A stretch of DNA of 64,000 bases, from contig OX465597.1 in assembly GCA_950022295.1 (NCBI GenBank), positions 255,813,016-255,877,015 of the forward strand. The letters are read 5' to 3'. Of the stretch, positions 57,921 through 64,000 are shown piece by piece (the stretch's first letter is position 1; every line of letters starts with the position of its first letter). Below the pieces are notes generated by a model. The model was given only the letters and a program-made list of their open reading frames with translations. It searched no databases and was not told the DNA's origin. Origin of the DNA: Bromus sterilis. Lineage: Eukaryota > Streptophyta > Magnoliopsida > Poales > Poaceae. The translations under genes were made by a program, and so were the position numbers.

Positions 57921-59330
57921 CTAACTAGTCGTCGTCGAGTCTCCACGCGAAACGTCGATCACCATACCTGTTGTCGATCAAGAACCCTGAAAAGAGTTTG
58001 GGGGTAGTATCATGAGTACAGAAGTACTCAGCATCCATCTGTAGTGGTCATCTGACCCAGCAAGGACTCCATCACTCGTCATTCTAGGACAACTAGTAGT
58101 TTACGGTAAGGATGGGGTAAGTGGTGAGGTTGTTGCCGCACTAGCATTCATGAAGTGGCTAACGATCTAGAGAGTAAGATAAGAAGCCAACCATTCGATG
58201 AGGAATCACCTCCAACAAGTCTTGCTATCAACTACTTCCGCAAACATAACACCTATCCTATCCTTGTCCTCCTCTTCGCATCCCGACGAAGAAGAAGCAG
58301 TCAAGGAACACACACACGTTGATCAAGTTATATTAAGATTATCTCAGTTGTTGTTTTCTATGAACAAGGAGTAGGTCTCAAGTCGTCCATAACCGTGGAC
58401 AAGGCTTCTCGAAAAGATTTAACCCTGCAGGGGTGTACCAACTTCCCATTACAAGGCTCCGCACGCACGCCCATCACTCTCAGTTGCTACCCATCACAGG
58501 CAACCATTTTATGATTTAGTTCTGAGAGATCGAAACGACAAGTCCCTCTGACTAACAACGAACAAATCCGGGTGGCCCCCCGGGAGTCGACACCCAATCC
58601 AAAAGCCGGCCACGCTCTCGGATCGGACTCTTCCGTATGACGCAGGTCGGATAGCCGGTTAATCACACATGGGAAACCGGGTCCTAGCTGATCGGGTGGA
58701 CCAATAGAGAAACCATGTCTCCACTGGCGCAAGTTGTTTGAAAATCTGCCGGCCGCGGACCAGTCACACACACGTTTCAAATGATAAATCAGCTTGGGCC
58801 ACCACTAGAAATGTTTGAAGCTAGGTAGGTAAGAAGAGGGGACCCCATAGTATCCCACACGCGGTTAGGCACGCTCAGTCTCAAAACCAATACCCGGAAC
58901 TCGGGTCCTAGGTGACTCGAATGGAACAAAGCGTCGGGGCGGGATAACCTAGACCTTCCATCCTTCGTCAAATATAGTCAACATTATAGTAATCATATCA
59001 TCAACAACAATATAATAATGCGATATCCCAACCCAAGGAGTAACAGGGTAACATCGTAGCATCCTGAGCATGCATACTAAGCAGGGGCTGAGCAACGAGC
59101 AATAGTAACATAGTAGTACAAGGTTTTCTGGGAGGGCACATGGCTGTATCGGTTTAAAAGATGTTGTCAACATGTGGTAGGATCAAACATCGAACGTCAC
59201 CTAGACTAGCATGCAAACCGCTGGTTGAAATAGAATGGATCATAAGTAATGTATAGTCCTTGCCTGTTGATAAGTGGGGTTCCGAAGGTGTAGCCGAACG
59301 CAAACTCGCAACGTCTCCGAGAGTATCCAC
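57921..59330 (-). pseudogene. LTR-internal spliced small ORF, Der-1 copy
   Basis: The middle exon ends at 59264 with CAACAG|GCAAGG; its start near 59330 has GTGGAT where the others have GTAGA, so the acceptor AG is lost. It reads DTLGDVASLRSATPSEPHL. The last exon, 57967-57921, follows GATCGACAACAG and ends TAG, encoding MVIDVSRGDSTTTS. Both are in phase 1. The last exon is also present in the second LTR (about 62702-62748). Confidence 0.35.
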
Positions 59331-60043
59331 GGGAGCACACAAGAAGTAAACACTGGAAAGCAATCAACGGAGATACCACTATCACTACGGAGCAATCACG
59401 AGCAAGCAATAAATAAGAAAGCAAGATCAAGTATGATGCATGTCATTTTAATATCATGGCATGAACATAAGAACGATCAAGTTTAAATGAAGCATCGGGA
59501 AGCAAGGGTGCAATGCTACCGACAACCTTCATATGCATTAGGTGGGTGATTAACGAATCCGAAGGATTGCTTATATTAAAGTTGGTATGATGCATGATCA
59601 AGGCATATGAAAAAGACTAGAACATAATATCAACAAGAATTTCCCACACATGAGAATAAACCTCGAGGCAGGATTCCTTGAATTTAAATGGATGCAGATG
59701 ACATGGCATAGTATGATATGTTACATCGCGGGTCTCTTCTCGAACGAGCGCCCACGGGCGGGATATAGCATTGGGCCAAGCCCACTACACATAACAGCAA
59801 AACAAAATGAAAAAAGGGGAGTTTTATTCGCTCCATGGGGGAATAGAAGCAAAGACCTCTTGGATGAGACCCCAGCGCCCACACCACTTCACCAGTTGGA
59901 TGGTTCATGACAAGAACAAAACTAAAGCTATATGAACCAGGTACTGGGCGCTAACTGAGTTCTGAAGAAAACTGCAGCGAACTGAAGAACGGAGACTACA
60001 CGTGCGTGCAAAAAAGAAATAAAAGGGGGCCTTGCGTAGGATG

Positions 60044-60098
60044 GGATTTGATCCCTGGATCTCTCGGGTGCAACCTGAGAGCACAAACCACTGCGCTA
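60044..60098 (-). other. tRNA-like segment with A and B boxes in the Der-1 LTR
   Basis: On the minus strand TAGCGCAGTGG (plus 60088-60098) matches the pol III A box, and GGATCAAATCC (plus 60044-60054) matches the B box at 9 of 11 positions, with 33 bases between. A CTCTC/GAGAG stem could form an anticodon-arm-like structure. No acceptor stem pairs, so it is not a functional tRNA gene. It may be a decayed tRNA or a SINE head. Confidence 0.4.
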
Positions 60099-61537
60099 CT
60101 GCTGCTACTTACGACGAGATTGGAAGCTATAGAACATAACCTATTCGACGCGGCTAGAACCAAAAACCGAAGAAATCTTCAGGGCCGAACTCTGACGAAA
60201 CCGTCGAGAACTCACGCTGCGAGAATAGAGGTGAGCGCGGGCTGATCGGAACGCGCCCAGGAGGTCAAAGGCATGACCTTGGACGGGCATAGCGCAGTCC
60301 ACCGCACAAGCTGGAGCATGGGAGGGCACACACGTGCATGATCTACTCGCGTCCCGGGCGGACGGGGCGCGGCGAGCGCACGGCAAGAGGTGACAGAAAA
60401 ACAGGGGAGCACTCCGGCGGCCTACGACAAGAACAACAAGGAGGGGGGAGGATGGAGGTGCATCTCACAGGGAGGGTGGCTGCAGGAGGCGACCAGGCTC
60501 GGGGGCGCGGAGGCTTCAACGGCGCAGAAGGAAGGATATGGAGGGGAGGTCGACGGTGATGCAGAGCAGGGAGGAAGACGACGAGGACGCAGCCGAGGGT
60601 CCTAAGCGCTCTGCCTCGTTTCCTCGCGGCTGTCGGCGCACACGGCTTGGAGAAGATGACCTTTTCGACGGCGACGATGATCAGCGCCAGGGCTGGACGA
60701 AAACCGAACCATGGACCTCCTGTCCATGGCGGCAACAGGAGAGGAAAATTAGAGGGAGGCGGCAGCGGCTGCTAGGAGGGAGAATGGAGAGGGGCTAGGG
60801 TTCCTGGAGTGGAGAGGGGCTTTAAGGGAGAGGGGGAGAGAGAGGCTGGAGGACGGGCTCCACGCCGGACTCCTCTCCTCTTCTTTTCTCTGCCACCGGG
60901 ATTGAGAAGGAAAAGGTGAGGACGAGGGGAATGACTGGTGGGGACGTGGGGAGAACTGGTCTCGAGAGAGGGGGTTTGGTTGGGTTGGGCTGGAAGATGG
61001 GCTGGCTGAGAGGGATTGGGTCCAAATGGCTAGGGAAAATAAAAACTGCATTTACTCTTTTAACAAAAAGAAAGCAGGAGAAAAGGGAAAAAGAAATAGC
61101 AAAGGATATTATAAAATCATATAACAATATGACTATGAATCCTTAGCAATTATAGGATTTTTAGAAAATGATTTGGGACAATATTATTTAAGTAATTCAA
61201 AGGCATTTAAATTCATTCAAATGCCATTTAGAACTACAACCCCATTTTTCGGACATGAACAAATCATGGAATTTGCATGGACCTTTATCATGGCAAAACA
61301 TGACGGAGTCCAGAAGACCTTGCTTGGATGATCGAAGGTGATCACGGAAGAAAAAGGCAAAGGCTAGCAAGGGAGAAAAGAAAGAATTTAAGATAATCCT
61401 TTTACATAACATAAAAATGCTTGGGAATTTTTCTTTCACATGGATTATAGCAAAGAATCATTGTGCAAAATTTTCTCCCCAATGGAAAAAATAAAAATGC
61501 AAAATTTTTTGGATTTTTTTAGTTTTGGGCTGTTACA

Positions 61538-62398
61538 ACTCGCCACCACAACCAGAGGATCTCGTCCAGAGATCCGGCATAACCACGGGGGAAGGGACCG
61601 AGATCCTACAAAAAGAAAGATCAAATGAACGAAGAAACTTCCCGACAACACCAACATAGGCTTTGCTCATCATGACAACGATGTTTGCTCCCGTCAGGAT
61701 CCAACCTGACTGGAGATGCCGATATCAGAGAAGAAAATTCCGAAGGTGCGGGAAACTAATCGAGAGCAAGCTCGGATTCAACGAGGGGATATCACAACAA
61801 AACTGATTCCACTCAGGGAAAGAAACTCGAGGTTTCCGTAAAAGATTACCTAGGTACTACTGGATGCCACGAAAATGAGAATCCGAATCGAAACAATACC
61901 ATACCAGTATTTCTACAATAACATCACTCAGGAAGGTGCGAAAACCTGGACAACGAGACGGGACAGAGGAGGATCCACACACAGTGCCGACTACAGCGGA
62001 TAAAGGGGGACAGACGAAGCGGGAGGTTCAGAATTCATTAGTTGGATAATAACCAGGCAACTCGGTCCGCTGTTTCACGTGGGCCACACATTTTTCGATG
62101 TAGAGTGACAAGCCCACGAGCCATGCTCAGCCAGTTCGAAGTACGCCGACCAACCCGCTACTGATAAAGTACTGGTCCGACTGAAATCTCCTAAACGAGA
62201 ACCTAAATTTGGTTTTGAAGAGGATAAGTTGAAGGAGAAAACATTACGTCACACTTCCTTACCAGAGGGAGGGGATAAGGAGTAAAAAGAATCATACTCT
62301 CCGATAAGTTACTTAGTAACTACAAAATAGTTTTTTTTTCTAGACTCAACTTCCACAAGTAAAGGGATCCAACAGTCGGTAAGGCTTTGATACTAAGT
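61538..62398 (-). other. Der-1 internal domain, 861 bp, non-coding
   Basis: It holds a polypurine-like stretch next to the 3' LTR (minus strand TTGTGGTGGCGAGT) and a primer binding site at the other end. Between them I see no reading frame of note. The stretch CTCGTCCAGAGATCC near 61560 parallels the region after pol in Tek-1 and Tek-2, so the domain looks like the two ends of a Tekay-type interior joined by a deletion. Confidence 0.7.
62381..62396 (-). other. Der-1 primer binding site, mutated
   Basis: The minus strand reads TTAGTATCAAAGCCTT two bases after the LTR end. It differs from TTGGTATCAGAGCC by two G-to-A changes, so priming by initiator methionine tRNA would be weakened. Confidence 0.65.
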
Positions 62399-64000
62399 TG
62401 TAAGGCCCGATATGCGATACTGTTCCAGATCTAGATGTTTCCATCCAGATCCGGGGACGAAGCACATATCGGTCCCACCGCGACATATGACAAAGTTATA
62501 TGCCCCGGATTTCCAACATGATATCACAACATTACAGATACATGATACAACATCTCATACAATCGGCATACAACTGCCTTAATGCAATATAACAGCGGAA
62601 GATATATGTCTGAGTACAGACTACAATCAAATGCCTAGTGGCAAAGAGAAAAACATCGATTCCCATAACCACACGGGTCCAGGCCCTCCGTCGGGATCCG
62701 CCTAACTAGTCGTCGTCGAGTCTCCACGCGAAACGTCGATCACCATACCTGTTGTCGATCAAGAACCCTGAAAAGAGTTTGGGGGTAGTATCATGAGTAC
62801 AAAAGTACTCAGCATCCAACTTTAGTGGTCATCTGACCCAGCAAGGACTCCATCACTCGTCATTCTAGGATAACTAGTAGTTTACGGTAAGGATGGGGTA
62901 AGTGGTGAGGTTGCTGCCGCACTAGCATTCATGAAGTGGCTAACGATCTAGAGAGTAAGATAAGAAGCCAAGCATCCGATGAGGAATCGCCTCCAACAAG
63001 TCTTGCTATCAACTACTTCCGCAAACATAACACTATCATATCCTTGTCCTCCTCTTCGAATCCCGACGAAGAAGAAGCAGTCAAGGCACACACACACGTT
63101 GATCAAGCTATATTAAGATTATCTTAGTTGTTGTTTTCTATGAACAAGGAGTAGGTCTCAAGTCATCCATCACCGTGGACATGGCTTCTGGAAAAGATTT
63201 AACCCTGCAGGGGTGTACCAACTGCCCATTACAAGGCTCCGCACGCACGCCCATCACTCTCAGTTGCTACCCATCACAGGCAACCATTTTATGATTTAGT
63301 TCCGAGAGATCCGAAACGACAAGTCCCTCTAACTAACAACGAACAAATCCGGGTGGCCCCCGGGGAGTCGACACCCAATCCAAAAGCCGACCACGCTCTC
63401 GGATCGGACTCTTCCGTATGACGCAGGTCGGATAGCCGGTTAATCACACATGGGAAACCGGGTCCTAGGTTATCGGGTGGACCAACAGAGAAACCATGTC
63501 TCCACTGGCCCAAGTTGTTTGAAAATCTGCCGGCCGCGGACCAATCACACACACGTTTCAAATGATAAATCAGCTTGGGCCACCACTAGAAATGTTTGAA
63601 GCTAGGTAGGTAAGAAGAGGGGACCCCATAGTATCCCACACGCGGTTAGGCACACTCAGTCTCAAAACCAATACCCGGAACTTGGGTCCTAGGTGACTCG
63701 AATGGAACAAAGCATCGGGGCGGGATAGCCTAGACCTTCCATCCTTCGTCAAATATAGTCAACATTATAGTAATCATATCATCAACAACAATATAATAAT
63801 GCGATATCCCAACCCAAGGAGTAACAGGGTAACATCGTAGCATCCTGAGCATGCATACTAAGCAGGGGCTGAGCAACGAGCAATAGTAACATAGCAGTAC
63901 AAGGTTTGCTGGGAGGGCACATGGCTGTATCGGTTTAAAAGATGTTGTCAACATGTGGTAGGATCAAACATCGAACGTAACCTAGACTAGCATGCAAACC
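62399..64000 (-). repeat. Der-1 5' LTR, partial (cut by window end)
   Basis: It starts TGTAAGGCCCGATATGCGAT in plus coordinates and follows the other LTR base for base, with scattered substitutions and one or two single-base indels. It includes the last exon-like segment of the LTR-internal ORF, but the window ends before the middle exon. Confidence 0.85.

Larger units (their letters stand above)
57618..61537 (-). repeat. Der-1 3' LTR, 3920 bp
   Basis: On the minus strand it starts TGTAACAGCCCAAAACTAAA at 61537 and ends CATATCGGGCCTTACA at 57618. The GC-rich leader lies at about 60200-61060. The frames reported there on both strands are composition effects. Confidence 0.85.
57618..64000 (-). 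mobile_element. Der-1: non-autonomous LTR element with 3.9 kb LTRs and an 0.86 kb interior
   Basis: It has two direct LTRs (57618-61537 complete; 62399-64000 cut by the window end) around an internal domain of 861 bp that contains only the primer binding site, polypurine tract and non-coding sequence. By eye I count roughly 45 differences over the 1.6 kb that can be compared, about 3 percent, so the insertion is fairly young. It interrupts the Tek-3 LTR; the left target candidate is CCGAC (57613-57617). The LTR termini and the exon-like segments relate it to the Tekay-type elements. Confidence 0.8.

Noticed and set aside
60037..60110. Functional tRNA gene
   Set aside because: A and B boxes are present but no acceptor stem pairs and the T stem is poor.

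Overview
This 64 kb window is repeat DNA from a large plant nuclear genome. It looks like a grass of the wheat/barley group (Triticeae): the LTR ends, the Athila-, Tekay- and Sirevirus-type proteins and a Stowaway MITE of the CTCCCTCCG type are all typical of those genomes (family resemblance judged from memory, no database search). I find no host gene, rRNA gene, functional tRNA gene or CRISPR array. Almost every base belongs to a transposable element, and most elements are inserted inside one another.

Nesting, outermost first. Ath-A is the oldest layer, a minus-strand Athila-type Ty3/gypsy element of which only integrase remains (35533-36033 and 5099-5235). Three Athila-type insertions sit in that integrase. 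Ath-B (plus) occupies the left side to 5098. Ath-C (minus, 5241-35527, TSD GTGAG) lies in the middle. Ath-D (plus LTR) starts at 36034. LTR-X (1-1081) lies at the left window edge beside Ath-B sequence. Ath-C is split by Tek-1, a plus-strand Tekay-type chromovirus at 9746-34426 (TSD TTTTC). The 5' LTR of Tek-1 is itself split by a 6.6 kb Helitron (11575-18135) and by a 5.05 kb solo LTR, LTR-S (19255-24307, TSD AAGAC). On the right, Ath-D is hit by Ath-E (36830), and Ath-E by Tek-2 (minus, 3' LTR at 37392-41321, pol at 41357-44205). Tek-2 abuts Tek-3, a same-family LTR in the opposite orientation starting at 44388. Tek-3 contains Sire-1, a gag-only Sirevirus (45510-56191, TSD GCTCC), and Der-1, an element with 3.9 kb LTRs around an 0.86 kb internal domain (57618 to beyond the window).

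The coding regions are gag, protease, RT, RNase H, integrase and chromodomain pieces. None is intact. Tek-2 pol is the best preserved, with three nonsense codons. Tek-1 has 14 in-frame stops in gag-pol, 13 of them TAG and many at former CAG codons, plus two frame-shifting deletions. Tek-1 also has an extra open reading frame upstream of gag, encoding a coiled coil and a very acidic tail.

The most unusual observation is inside the long LTRs. Tek-1, LTR-S, Tek-2, Tek-3 and Der-1 each carry an exon-like segment of roughly 64-81 nt, usually preceded by a pyrimidine-rich AG acceptor and always followed by AG|GCAAG, which matches the rare GC-AG 5' splice site. A short terminal exon-like segment with a stop codon lies downstream in four of them. 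In the Tek-1 3' LTR these pieces join in phase with the ATG-containing leader into a small acidic protein of about 65 residues, so the LTRs may carry a small spliced gene of their own.
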